From: JAMCZU01 sp964479405
GTDB taxonomy: Bacteria > Patescibacteriota > UBA1384 > UBA12157 > JAENIV01
Direction of reading: 5' to 3'
DNA: 28,766 bases
Assembly (NCBI GenBank): GCA_964479405.1
Contig: CAYZMA010000008.1
Coordinates: 1 to 28,766 of the forward strand
Positions 14,430 to 22,260 of the stretch are shown here, piece after piece. Under the pieces are notes generated by a model, which ran no database searches, had not been told where the DNA came from, and saw nothing but the letters and a program-made list of their open reading frames with translations. Each line of letters opens with the position of its first letter. Position 1 is the stretch's first letter. Both the position numbers and the translations under genes were made by a program.

Positions 14430-17042
14430 TTGCCCGACAACATTAAAGTTCCCCCACAAAATATTGAAGCAGAACAATCAGTCTTGGGCTCAATTCTTTT
14501 AGATCAAAATGCTATTATTAAAGTGGCCGATTCTTTGCGGAGTGATGATTTTTATCGCGAAGACCACGCTACTATATATAGTTGTATTCTAAAACTTTTT
14601 GAAAAACGAAAACCAATTGATGTTATTACTTTAACTAACGAATTGGAAAAAGACAAAAAACTCAAAAGCATTGGCGGGGCATCGTATATTGCTACTTTAG
14701 TTAATTCGGTGCCGACGGCGGCCCATATTACCACTTATGCCAATATTGTTCATCAGAAAGCAACTTTAAGACGATTGGTCACGGCAGCGGCGACTATTAC
14801 CGAGCTTGGTTTTGACGAAAATTCTGAGCTGGAAACAATTTTAGATCGTGCTGAAAGCACTTTATTTAGTGTTTCGCAAAAATATGTTAAACAGTATTTT
14901 ACGCCGATTAAAGACATTTTGGCTGATTCATTTGACCGGATTGATAAATTGCACAAAGACAAAGGGGCGATTCGGGGTGTGCCGACTGGTTTTAGGGATT
15001 TAGATAATCTTTTAGCTGGTCTTCAAAAATCAGATTTAGTGATTTTAGCCGCTCGTCCTTCGGTGGGAAAATCGGCTTTTGCCTTAAACATTGCCGATCA
15101 TGTTGCCTGCGAGCATAAAAAAGCGGTGGGGATTTTCTCCTTGGAAATGTCAAAAGAGCAAATTATTGACCGGTTATTGTGTCTACGTGGTTCAGTTGAC
15201 TCTTGGAAATTACGTACTGGTAATTTGGAAGACGAAGATTTTGGCAAATTAAATTACGCCATGGGGATGCTTTCAGAAACGCCCATTTTTATTGATGATT
15301 CGCCCTTTTTAAACGTGATGGAAATTAGGACCAAAGGTCGCCGGCTACTTATGGAACAAGATGTTGGTTTGATTGTGATTGATTATTTACAGTTAATGTC
15401 GGGAATGAGCAAGCATGGATCTGACAATAGAGTTCAAGAAGTTTCGGAAATTTCCCGTTCGCTTAAAGCTTTAGCTAGAGAATTGAATGTGCCAATCTTA
15501 GCCCTGTCCCAGCTCTCGCGGGCGGTGGAACACCGGCCAGACAAAAAACCAATTTTGGCCGATTTAAGGGAGAGTGGCTGTTTGACTGGTGATACCTTAA
15601 TTTTTAATGCTAAAACAGGTCTTCGTGAACCAATTGAAAGTTTGGTTGGAAAAAAAGAATTTACTGTTTCGGCAGTTGATGACCAAGGTAAATTACTTAA
15701 AGAAATGGCTAGTAAAATCTTCTCAACAGGGAGAAAAAAAGTTTTTGAAATTATTTTTAAAAGTGGCAGAAAAATTAAGGCAACGGCCAATCATCAATTT
15801 TTGACTATTAATGGTTGGGATAGATTAGATAAATTGGCAAGCGGTAACAGGTTAGCAACTCCTCGGCGTCTTGATTTTGAGAATGTTGTGGCTATGTCAG
15901 ATGATAAAATTATTGTGCTTGCTCATTTAATTGGTGATGGATGTTATCTTAAACATCAACCACTTCATTATACAAATGCTGATATGGAAAGTATTGATGT
16001 TGTAAATCACTCATCTTTGAAAGCATTTGGAACGAAAAACCGTTTAGTCAAACAAAAAACTTGGTATCATCTTTATCTTTCTGCGCCGGCGCCATTGGCT
16101 CGTGGCAGGAGGAATCCAATTGTAAAGTGGTTTGATGAAGAATTAGGGATTTTTAATCAACGTTCTGGAGAAAAAGAAATTCCTGAATTTATCTTTACAC
16201 TGTCTCAAGAAAAACTAGCTCTTTTTATAAAACACCTTTTCTCAACTGATGGGGGTTTGACTTTTTCTTCAGGATTATGGCGTCTTCATTACGCCTCAAA
16301 AAGTGAACAATTAATTAGAAGTCTACAACATTTGCTTCTGCGCTTTGAGATACAGTCGAGAATCAAAATCAATAAAAAAAAGAATTATTCTCCAGTTTTT
16401 AACCTTGTAATTTCAGGTTCAGAAAATCAATTAAAGTTTATGGAAGCGATCGGAATTTTTGGCCGTAAAGATAAAAATGTCAAAAAAGCAATAAAAGATT
16501 TAAGACAAATTAAACCAAACACCAATGTTGATATTATTCCTAAAGATATTTGGCAGAAAATTGTGCAAAAATTTATGGAATTGGGTTGGACGACGAGGCA
16601 ATTTCATCAAGAAATGCAATGGGCATATTCTGGTACACAACGATATAGTAATGGTATTTCAAGAAATCGCCTTTCTAATATTGCCCAAGTTTTAGGAGAC
16701 GGAACGCTTGGTAATCTTGCTAATTCAGATATATTTTGGGATGAAATAGCTGAAATTAAGGAAGCTGGTATTGAAGCGGTCTACGATATAACTGTGCCCA
16801 AAAATCATAATTTTATAGCCAATGATATAATTGTCCATAATTCCATAGAGCAAGACGCTGACGTGGTGATGTTTATTTATCGTGATGATATGTATGAACA
16901 AGATTCGGAAAAGAAAAACATTGCTGAAATTTTAATTAGAAAACATAGACATGGTCCAACCGGCGATGTTCAGCTCTATTGGAAACCCGAATTTATGAAA
17001 TTCGTCACGGTTGAGAAAAAATTAACCGATCCGAATGACTAA
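14430..17042 (+). CDS. dnaB: Replicative DNA helicase DnaB, intein-containing precursor
   Basis: The 870-residue precursor is a 449-residue DnaB interrupted by a 421-residue intein. The extein has the N-terminal domain (VPPQNIEAEQSVLGSILLD), Walker A ARPSVGKS (about 208-215), Walker B LIVIDYLQLM and, after the intein, the DnaB-specific SIEQDADVVMFIYRDD and RKHRHGPTGD (arginine finger region). The intein sits between RESG and SIEQDAD, the same site as the well-known Synechocystis DnaB intein. The start is TTG 14430, supported by AAGGAGG (14419-14425) four bases upstream; no in-frame ATG precedes the conserved N-terminus. DnaB unwinds DNA at the replication fork, so active helicase requires protein splicing. 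Confidence 0.96.
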   Translation: MPDNIKVPPQNIEAEQSVLGSILLDQNAIIKVADSLRSDDFYREDHATIYSCILKLFEKRKPIDVITLTNELEKDKKLKSIGGASYIATLVNSVPTAAHITTYANIVHQKATLRRLVTAAATITELGFDENSELETILDRAESTLFSVSQKYVKQYFTPIKDILADSFDRIDKLHKDKGAIRGVPTGFRDLDNLLAGLQKSDLVILAARPSVGKSAFALNIADHVACEHKKAVGIFSLEMSKEQIIDRLLCLRGSVDSWKLRTGNLEDEDFGKLNYAMGMLSETPIFIDDSPFLNVMEIRTKGRRLLMEQDVGLIVIDYLQLMSGMSKHGSDNRVQEVSEISRSLKALARELNVPILALSQLSRAVEHRPDKKPILADLRESGCLTGDTLIFNAKTGLREPIESLVGKKEFTVSAVDDQGKLLKEMASKIFSTGRKKVFEIIFKSGRKIKATANHQFLTINGWDRLDKLASGNRLATPRRLDFENVVAMSDDKIIVLAHLIGDGCYLKHQPLHYTNADMESIDVVNHSSLKAFGTKNRLVKQKTWYHLYLSAPAPLARGRRNPIVKWFDEELGIFNQRSGEKEIPEFIFTLSQEKLALFIKHLFSTDGGLTFSSGLWRLHYASKSEQLIRSLQHLLLRFEIQSRIKINKKKNYSPVFNLVISGSENQLKFMEAIGIFGRKDKNVKKAIKDLRQIKPNTNVDIIPKDIWQKIVQKFMELGWTTRQFHQEMQWAYSGTQRYSNGISRNRLSNIAQVLGDGTLGNLANSDIFWDEIAEIKEAGIEAVYDITVPKNHNFIANDIIVHNSIEQDADVVMFIYRDDMYEQDSEKKNIAEILIRKHRHGPTGDVQLYWKPEFMKFVTVEKKLTDPND
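15579..16841 (+). mobile_element. Intein in DnaB with LAGLIDADG-type endonuclease
   Basis: The 421-residue element begins CLTGDTLIF (nucleophile Cys, DnaB residue 384) and ends NFIANDIIVHN followed by Ser, the expected N- and C-splicing junctions. Block B is KIKATANHQF (Thr and His present) and block F is VYDITVPKNHNF. Between the splicing halves are two endonuclease motifs, LAHLIGDGC and FIKHLFSTDGG, each with its catalytic Asp. Splicing residues look intact, so it should be active. The endonuclease may also be active, which would make it a homing element. The final His-Asn-Ser is complete. Confidence 0.95.
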
Positions 17043-17059
17043 CTGTTTTTTAACCTTCA

Positions 17060-17080
17060 TGTCCACCTCCGGGGTGGACA
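17060..17080. repeat. Palindromic hairpin downstream of dnaB
   Basis: TGTCCACC and GGTGGACA form an 8-bp stem around a 5-base loop, 17 bases after the dnaB stop. There is no T-run, so it is not a typical intrinsic terminator; it may stabilise the 3' end or be another mini-palindrome repeat. Confidence 0.6.
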
Positions 17081-17105
17081 ACAGGTTTAGGAGTGTAAAG
17101 AGTCC

Positions 17106-17134
17106 TTGACATTTGGTCAAAAATGAGGTATAAT
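17106..17134 (+). promoter_or_regulatory. Consensus sigma-70-type promoter for a non-coding RNA
   Basis: TTGACA (17106-17111), a spacer of exactly 17 bases and TATAAT (17129-17134): a perfect match in both boxes and spacing, the strongest promoter seen in the window. The predicted start is near 17141. No good open reading frame with a ribosome binding site follows, which points to a stable RNA. Confidence 0.8.
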
Positions 17135-17140
17135 AATGTA

Positions 17141-17377
17141 ATCAATAGAAATATTGATAAGAATAAGGGTGGGGTTATGCAGTTCTTACTATAGGCAATT
17201 GCTTATGGTAGGGACAAAGTCCGACGTTTCAGTCGGACTCCGACCAATGCGTCGGAGCCAATTACTTTGCCCATACCATAACCCTATACTACAGCGCAAG
17301 CTTGAGTACAGGGCAAGAGGCGCGACGACGGCCAATAATTTAAAATATATTTGGGCCGCTTTCGATTCGCGCCTTTT
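17141..17377 (+). ncRNA. Candidate structured non-coding RNA, family not recognised
   Basis: About 237 nt run from a consensus promoter to a terminator-like hairpin. By eye the core is a long stem: 17203-17220 (TTATGGTAGGGACAAAGT) pairs with 17264-17281 (ACTTTGCCCATACCATAA). It is topped by two hairpins, AGTCCGAC/GTCGGACT (17218-17239, sharing its first bases with the stem) and CTCCGAC/GTCGGAG (17238-17257). Outside the core TATAGG (17191-17196) can pair with CCTATA (17283-17288). A small 5' hairpin ATCAAT/ATTGAT is at 17142-17158. I checked for hallmarks of tmRNA, RNase P RNA and SRP RNA and found none. A 6S-like regulator is possible because of the rod shape, but this is a guess. It separates two intein-bearing genes. 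Confidence 0.55.
17319..17377 (+). terminator. Terminator-like hairpin ending the non-coding RNA
   Basis: GGCGCGA (17319-17325) pairs with TCGCGCC (17367-17373), an inner stem CGGCCAA/TTGGGCCG has one bulged G, and the loop is AT-rich. TTTTAATTAT follows. The T-run of four is short, so termination may be partial and reading into uvrD is possible. Confidence 0.55.
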
Positions 17378-17414
17378 AATTATCTAAAAAAGCTTAATAT
17401 TTGCTATCTTGTTG

Positions 17415-17420
17415 TATAAT
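17415..17420 (+). promoter_or_regulatory. -10 box close to the uvrD start
   Basis: TATAAT preceded directly by TTG lies ten bases before ATG 17431. Transcription would start about four bases before the ATG, leaving no room for a Shine-Dalgarno sequence. No clear -35 box is seen. Confidence 0.5.
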
Positions 17421-17430
17421 AAATCGTGCA

Positions 17431-20370
17431 ATGCTAATAGATATTTTAGAAAATTTAAATCCCCAGCAAAAAGAGGCGGTTGTTACCACTGAAGGACCGG
17501 TTCTAATTTTGGCTGGAGCGGGGTCCGGCAAAACCAAAGCCTTGACTCATCGTATTGCTTATTTAATATTAGAAAAAAAAATTCATCCGGAAAATATTCT
17601 TTCTGTTACTTTTACAAATAAAGCGGCTGAAGAAATGGGATCACGAGTAGTTGCACTACTCGCTCAAAATCAAAATGATGGAAAAACTATTTCAAAACTG
17701 CCTTGGCTAGGGACTTTTCATTCAATTTGTGCCAAGATTTTGCGTTTTAACATTCAAAATTTGGGTTATACTCGTTCATTTAATATCTACGACAGCGATG
17801 ATTCTTTATCGGCCACTAAACATGCCATGGATGTGGTTGGCATTGATAAAAAACAATATAATCCCCGAGCAATTAGAAATTATATTTCGGGAGCAAAAAA
17901 TGAACTTTTGACTCCTGCAAATTACGCTAAATTTTCCAAAGGTCATTTTGGCGAAATTGTCCTCAAAATTTACGAGCAGTATCAAAAAGATTTAAAACTC
18001 GCTAATGCTTTAGATTTTGATGATTTACTTATGAAAACGGTTGAACTTTTTGAGAAGTTTCCGGCAATTTTGGCGCGCTTTCAAGATCAGTTTCGTTATA
18101 TTTTAATTGACGAATATCAAGATACGAACTTTGCTCAATATCGTTTAACTACCCTTTTAGCGAAAAAATACAAAAATATTTGTGTGGTGGGCGATGATTT
18201 CCAGTGCTTAACCGGGAAGACTAAAGTGTTAACTACTAAAGGTCAAAAAGAAATAAGATTGATTAAGCCTAAAGACAGTGTTGTCTGCGCGAATGGGTTT
18301 GGCACAACTTCAAAATCAGAAGTATTAAAAGTTGTTAAACGAAATTTTAAAGGCAAAGTTTGGCGAATTGAGACAAAAAGTGGACACACAGTAAAGGCAA
18401 GTTCCGAACACATTTTTTTCTCTAAATGGAAACTAATCAAGGATAAATTTTTTGTTTATTTGATGTTTAGAAAAGATAAAGGATTTAGAATTGGTTTTAC
18501 TAAGAGTATTAGATATGGGAAAAAAGGTCATGAAACAGCTCATGGGTTAGAGGTGCGAGCAAATCAAGAAAGAGCTGATAAAATGTGGATATTAAAAATT
18601 TGTCAGAATCTTTCGGAAGCTAAATATTATGAAGCTTTTTTTGCCAGTCAATATGGTATTCCGACCTCTGTTTTTTTTGTAAAAGGTAGAACTATGCAGA
18701 TTAGGCAAGAGCATATTGATAAGTTGTTTGAAAATATTAATACCGAAAAAAGAGCCAAGAAACTATTTGAGGATTTAGATTTAAAATGGGATTTTCCGCA
18801 TCATCGTCCGCAAGCAGTTACTTTGGAATTTACAGAAAAATATCAAGGAAGGCAATTTATTACTTTGAATATGTTTGGTGAAGATCGTATTGGTCAGCAA
18901 AGACCATGGCATGCCCATCGGGTTAGAATTACTACCACAGATCCTAAACTTAGAAAAAAGTATGAAAACAATGGTTTTGCAACAAGGATGGATAAAAGAA
19001 GTTGGCGAATTGAAACCTCCAGAAAAAATTATGGTGAAGCTTTAATTCTGGCCGAGAAATTAGCCAAAGTTAGTAACATAGATATTATAAAATCGGCTAG
19101 ACTAACAGACAGTAAAGCGAGTTTTGATTTTATGCCGGTTAGTAATTTAAGACCAGGAATGGTTATTCCTGTTTTTTGTGAGGGCAAAATAATTGATGAC
19201 GAAATTACCAATATCGATTGTCAAATAATTAGCGAAGTTCTTTATGATTTGGATGTTGATAATTTGCATAATTATATTGCCGAAGGAATTGTTGTTCATA
19301 ACTCAATCTACGGTTTTCGCGGGGCTAATTTTAAAAACATTTTAGATTTTGAAAAAGACTATCCTACGGCTAAAATAATTAAAATGGAGCAAAATTACAG
19401 GTCAACTAAAAAAATCATTGCCTCGGCTCAAAATATAATTGAAAAAAATACTACTAGAAGCAAAAAAACACTTTGGACCGACAACGAAGAGGGGATTGCC
19501 CCAACTGTTTTTGAGGCTAGAAACGAAAAAGAAGAAGCCGAATTTATTCTTGACGAAGTTGAAGCCCTTAAAATGTCAGGTAGCTACAATCAGTTTGTTA
19601 TTTTATATCGGACCAATGCCCAATCGCGAATTTTTGAAGAAGCCTTGATGCAAAAAGGTGTTCCTTATAGATTAATTGGCGCTTTGCGGTTTTATGAAAG
19701 ACGGGAAATTAAAGATATTTTGGCTTATTTGAAACTCATTTCAAATCCAACCGATCGGGTGGCGCAAAAAAGAATTATTAATGTCCCGCCGCGGAGCATT
19801 GGTGAAAAATCTCAAGCCGATAAAAACAGCCCCAAAGTATTAAAGTTTTTGGAAATGATGGCAGAATTACATCAAGCTTCAAAAAAAATGAAAGTCTCTG
19901 ATTTAATTGACTTAGTGGCTAATGTTTCAACTTACAAAAATTGGATTTTAGACGGCACTGAAGAAGGGGAGGGGCGATGGGAAAATATTGAAGAATTAAA
20001 ATCGGTGGCGGAGGCTCAAGAAAATCTGGAAAGTTTTTTAGAACAAGTTACTCTTGTTTCGGACATTGATAATCTTGACCGCTCAACTGATGCGATTACT
20101 TTAATGACTTTGCACAACGCCAAGGGTTTGGAATTTCCAATTGTTTTTATGGTCGGCATGGAAGAAGGCCTATTCCCCCACTCTAATTCTCTAATGGAGC
20201 CGGCTGAACTTGAAGAAGAGCGGCGACTCTGTTATGTTGGTATTACCCGTGCTCGAAAAAGGTTGTATTTTAGTTATGCTTGTTCGCGTATGCTTTTCGG
20301 CTCTATTCAGGCAAATATGCCTTCCCGTTTTCTTTCGGAAATCCCCGAAGAGCTATTGGAAAGAATTTAA
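17431..20370 (+). CDS. UvrD/PcrA-type superfamily 1 DNA helicase, intein-containing precursor
   Basis: From ATG 17431 the precursor has 979 residues: a 613-residue helicase plus a 366-residue intein. Helicase motifs: Q-motif LNPQQKEAV, Walker A AGAGSGKT (28-35), motif Ia FTNKAAEEM, Walker B LIDEYQDTN, motif III GDDFQ-SIYGFRGA (split by the intein), motif IV VILYRTNAQSR, motif V TLHNAKGLEFPIVF and motif VI YVGITRARKRL. At 613 residues the spliced protein is about 100 shorter than PcrA/UvrD of model bacteria; the 2B region is reduced and the C-terminal Tudor-like tail is absent. A TTG at 17401 would add ten residues but lies upstream of the -10 box. It acts in DNA repair and in resolving replication conflicts. 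Confidence 0.94.
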   Translation: MLIDILENLNPQQKEAVVTTEGPVLILAGAGSGKTKALTHRIAYLILEKKIHPENILSVTFTNKAAEEMGSRVVALLAQNQNDGKTISKLPWLGTFHSICAKILRFNIQNLGYTRSFNIYDSDDSLSATKHAMDVVGIDKKQYNPRAIRNYISGAKNELLTPANYAKFSKGHFGEIVLKIYEQYQKDLKLANALDFDDLLMKTVELFEKFPAILARFQDQFRYILIDEYQDTNFAQYRLTTLLAKKYKNICVVGDDFQCLTGKTKVLTTKGQKEIRLIKPKDSVVCANGFGTTSKSEVLKVVKRNFKGKVWRIETKSGHTVKASSEHIFFSKWKLIKDKFFVYLMFRKDKGFRIGFTKSIRYGKKGHETAHGLEVRANQERADKMWILKICQNLSEAKYYEAFFASQYGIPTSVFFVKGRTMQIRQEHIDKLFENINTEKRAKKLFEDLDLKWDFPHHRPQAVTLEFTEKYQGRQFITLNMFGEDRIGQQRPWHAHRVRITTTDPKLRKKYENNGFATRMDKRSWRIETSRKNYGEALILAEKLAKVSNIDIIKSARLTDSKASFDFMPVSNLRPGMVIPVFCEGKIIDDEITNIDCQIISEVLYDLDVDNLHNYIAEGIVVHNSIYGFRGANFKNILDFEKDYPTAKIIKMEQNYRSTKKIIASAQNIIEKNTTRSKKTLWTDNEEGIAPTVFEARNEKEEAEFILDEVEALKMSGSYNQFVILYRTNAQSRIFEEALMQKGVPYRLIGALRFYERREIKDILAYLKLISNPTDRVAQKRIINVPPRSIGEKSQADKNSPKVLKFLEMMAELHQASKKMKVSDLIDLVANVSTYKNWILDGTEEGEGRWENIEELKSVAEAQENLESFLEQVTLVSDIDNLDRSTDAITLMTLHNAKGLEFPIVFMVGMEEGLFPHSNSLMEPAELEEERRLCYVGITRARKRLYFSYACSRMLFGSIQANMPSRFLSEIPEELLERI
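18205..19302 (+). mobile_element. Intein in the UvrD/PcrA helicase with an unusual, possibly GIY-YIG-like insert
   Basis: The 366-residue intein begins CLTGKTKVL (helicase residue 259) and ends NYIAEGIVVHN followed by Ser, inside helicase motif III between GDDFQ and SIYGFRGA. Block B is TVKASSEHIFF and block F VLYDLDVDNLHNY. No LAGLIDADG motif is visible. The insert instead has FFVYLMFRKDKGFRIGFTKS, then RADKMWILKICQ and EAKYYEAFFASQYG, reminiscent of a degenerate GIY-YIG nuclease (VYLM and RIG in place of GIY and YIG, a later conserved Glu). This resemblance is weak and by eye. Splicing residues appear complete. Confidence 0.92.
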
Positions 20371-20373
20371 AAT

Positions 20374-20388
20374 AAAGGAGTCACAATT
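20374..20388 (+). promoter_or_regulatory. Ribosome binding site followed by an AUU start codon
   Basis: AAAGGAG (20374-20380) is followed after five bases (TCACA) by ATT (20386-20388), in frame with the G5-domain gene. The same frame is closed upstream by the uvrD stop (20368-20370). No ATG, GTG or TTG in this frame lies near the Shine-Dalgarno sequence; the next is TTG 20413, which has none. Confidence 0.55.
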
Positions 20389-21351
20389 CTTGCAATTTTT
20401 TTAGCAATTTGGTTGAGCCTTAAAAGTCATACCCCGCCAGTTCAACCTATGGTTTCTGGTGTGGTTGATGTTTCCGACCCCAATCATCCAAAGGAAGTTT
20501 ATTTTGGCGGACCGAATTTCTTTACTTTGCAAGAAATGACAAAAGATCTAAATGTTGATATTTATCCGGAAGATAAATCTAGCACTTTTCCTGATCCGTC
20601 TTTAGGTATTGGGAGCCGAATTGATATTCAACGGGCTTTGCCAGTGGAAATAACCGATGCTAAAATAACCAAAATTTATCGGACTTGGCAAAAAACAATT
20701 GATGAACTTTTTAAGGAAAATAATATTGAGCTTTTAGGACAAGACAGTGTTGACCCATTAGTTTCAACCTCGCTTCGGCCTGACATTAAAATTAAAATCA
20801 CTCGGGTAGCCGAGGTGGAAGTAACAGAAAAAGAATCAATTAATTATAGCGTGGTAAAAAGAACTAGCGTTGATGTGGAAAAAGGTCAAACTGAAATTGA
20901 CACCAAAGGCGTTAAAGGTGAAAAAGATGTTATCTATGTTATTAGGCGAGTTGACGGAGTGGAAGTGGCAAAAACTAAAAAATCGGAAACGGTGGTGAAA
21001 AAGCCGATCAGTGAAGTGGTGATTATCGGCATTGGACCAAAATATGCTAAAAGCGGACCGTATAAAGATACTATTAATTCAGCGGCCAGAAATTATTTAA
21101 TTAATGGCACGGCTTTAATGTGTTTAATGCTTCGCGAATCTGGGGGGACGGCTGATACTGGTTATCCTGACGCAATGTATAAAGGACTTTTTCAATACGA
21201 AGAAGGTTTTTGGGCTGATATTTCAGCTAAGGCAGGTTATGGCGGTTCCAGTATTTACAACGCTCAAGCTCAAATTTTTACCACCGCTTATGCTTTAACC
21301 CATGGCTACGGTGGTCGCTGGCCGCCTTGGGGCGGTTGCGCCAATAAATAA
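20386..21351 (+). CDS. Secreted G5-domain protein with C-terminal lysozyme-like (transglycosylase) domain
   Basis: From the putative AUU start the protein has 321 residues. A hydrophobic start (ILAIFLAIWLSL) looks like a short signal or anchor. A DUF348-type ubiquitin-like unit follows at about 80-130, then a G5 domain (about 140-225, with the pattern VEVTEKESINYSVVKR and GVKGEKDVIYVIRRVDGVEV) and a C-terminal domain of about 85 residues with ALMCLMLRESGG, where the Glu is the expected catalytic acid of lysozyme/Rpf-type muramidases, and GLFQYEEGFW. The DUF348-G5-hydrolase order is that of YabE/RpfB. It should cut or remodel peptidoglycan outside the cell. The gene lies just before rsmA, like yabE in Bacillus. 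Confidence 0.85.
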   Translation: MLAIFLAIWLSLKSHTPPVQPMVSGVVDVSDPNHPKEVYFGGPNFFTLQEMTKDLNVDIYPEDKSSTFPDPSLGIGSRIDIQRALPVEITDAKITKIYRTWQKTIDELFKENNIELLGQDSVDPLVSTSLRPDIKIKITRVAEVEVTEKESINYSVVKRTSVDVEKGQTEIDTKGVKGEKDVIYVIRRVDGVEVAKTKKSETVVKKPISEVVIIGIGPKYAKSGPYKDTINSAARNYLINGTALMCLMLRESGGTADTGYPDAMYKGLFQYEEGFWADISAKAGYGGSSIYNAQAQIFTTAYALTHGYGGRWPPWGGCANK

Positions 21352-21362
21352 AAAAAGAATAA

Positions 21363-22202
21363 ATGTTTAAACAAAAAAAATCTCTCGGACAAAATTTTTT
21401 GATCAATGATAAGATTATTCCTGATATTATTGATGTGTCTAAAATTAAAAAAAGCGATACTGTTATTGAGGTTGGTCCCGGTTTAGGAATTTTAACCAAA
21501 GCCCTCATTGATACCGGAGCGAAAATTTATGTGATTGAAAAAGATTTTGAATTGGTGGAAATGCTTCGCAAGGCTTTCGGCAAAAATAAAAACTTAACTA
21601 TTATTCATCAAGATGCCTTGCTATTTAATATTGATGTAATGATTGCGTCATTGCGAGCGGGGGCGAAGCAATCTAAGAAGATTACTTACAAAGTGGTTGC
21701 TAATCTACCCTTCAATATTGCCTCGCCTTTAATTAGAAAATTTTTGGAAAACGAAAATCAACCGGAATTAATGGTGGTTATGGTGCAAAAAGAAGTAGCT
21801 GAAAAAATTGTTGCTCAACCGGGCAATTCCGAGCGGGGGATTCTCACTTTGGCGGTCGAGTTTTATGCCAAGGCTGAAATCATTCAAAATGTCTCAAAAT
21901 CTTCTTTTCGCCCTCAGCCAAAAGTTGACGCCGCTATTTTGAAAATTACACCTTACCCTCATACCGGGTATGCGGATATGGTTGAACAGGTTGACTCGCA
22001 GCTATTTTTCAAAATTGTAAAAGCTGGGTTTGCTTCAAAAAGGCGGCAAATTCACAATTCCTTATCGGCAACATTAAGATTGGAAAAAGACAAAGTCGCT
22101 GATATTTTAAAACAAGCTAAAATCGAGCCGCAACTTCGAGCGGAAGATTTAACTTTAAAGCAGTGGCTCGCACTATATAATGTTTTAAAAAACATTTTCT
22201 AA
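21363..22202 (+). CDS. rsmA: 16S rRNA dimethyladenosine transferase RsmA (KsgA)
   Basis: The 279-residue enzyme dimethylates two adjacent adenines near the 3' end of 16S rRNA. It shows the start KKSLGQNFLIN, motif I EVGPGLGILTKAL, VIEKD of motif II, HQDAL of motif III and the catalytic NLPFNIASPLI (NLPY variant with Phe). The C-terminal helical domain includes FRPQPKVDAAI. Residues 94-106 (IASLRAGAKQSKK), between motif III and the catalytic loop, are encoded by one arm of the GTCATTGCGAG repeat (21647-21674) and are extra compared with family members. It starts 11 bases after the G5 gene. Confidence 0.96.
   Translation: MFKQKKSLGQNFLINDKIIPDIIDVSKIKKSDTVIEVGPGLGILTKALIDTGAKIYVIEKDFELVEMLRKAFGKNKNLTIIHQDALLFNIDVMIASLRAGAKQSKKITYKVVANLPFNIASPLIRKFLENENQPELMVVMVQKEVAEKIVAQPGNSERGILTLAVEFYAKAEIIQNVSKSSFRPQPKVDAAILKITPYPHTGYADMVEQVDSQLFFKIVKAGFASKRRQIHNSLSATLRLEKDKVADILKQAKIEPQLRAEDLTLKQWLALYNVLKNIF
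21647..21674. repeat. GTCATTGCGAG repeat arm inside rsmA
   Basis: This 28-base arm differs from the intergenic arm at 8180-8207 in only three positions. It lies in frame in rsmA and encodes part of a 13-residue insertion. The preceding GATTGC (21641-21646) and the arm end GCAATC also make a short inverted repeat. Only one arm is present, not the complete palindrome. Confidence 0.85.
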
Positions 22203-22210
22203 TCAACATT

Positions 22211-22238
22211 TTGAGATTTGAGATTTGAGATTTGAGAT
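22211..22238. repeat. Tandem repeat, four units of TTGAGAT
   Basis: Four exact copies of the 7-base unit TTGAGAT follow the rsmA stop and end 12 bases before the assembly gap. Low-complexity sequence of this kind often causes assembly breaks. Confidence 0.95.
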
Positions 22239-22250
22239 TTTTAAATTTAT

Positions 22251-22260
22251 NNNNNNNNNN
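22251..22260. other. Assembly gap (10 Ns)
   Basis: Ten undetermined bases mark a scaffold join. The true distance is unknown. The right-hand side begins inside a second copy of the rsmA 3' end, so continuity across this point is not certain. Confidence 0.99.

Noticed and set aside
17360..17368. TTTCGATT, like a tRNA T-loop, near the 3' end of the candidate RNA
   Set aside because: The flanks do not form a T-arm or acceptor stem and there is no CCA-type end; it lies inside the terminator-like hairpin.
17154..17387. 77-codon open frame over the RNA region
   Set aside because: No Shine-Dalgarno sequence, no family resemblance, and its sequence is fully explained by the hairpins of the candidate RNA.
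21322..21335. CCGCC-TTGG-GGCGG at the end of the G5 gene as another mini-palindrome insertion
   Set aside because: It encodes WPPWGG, which fits the expected Trp-rich end of lysozyme-like domains, so chance is likelier than insertion.
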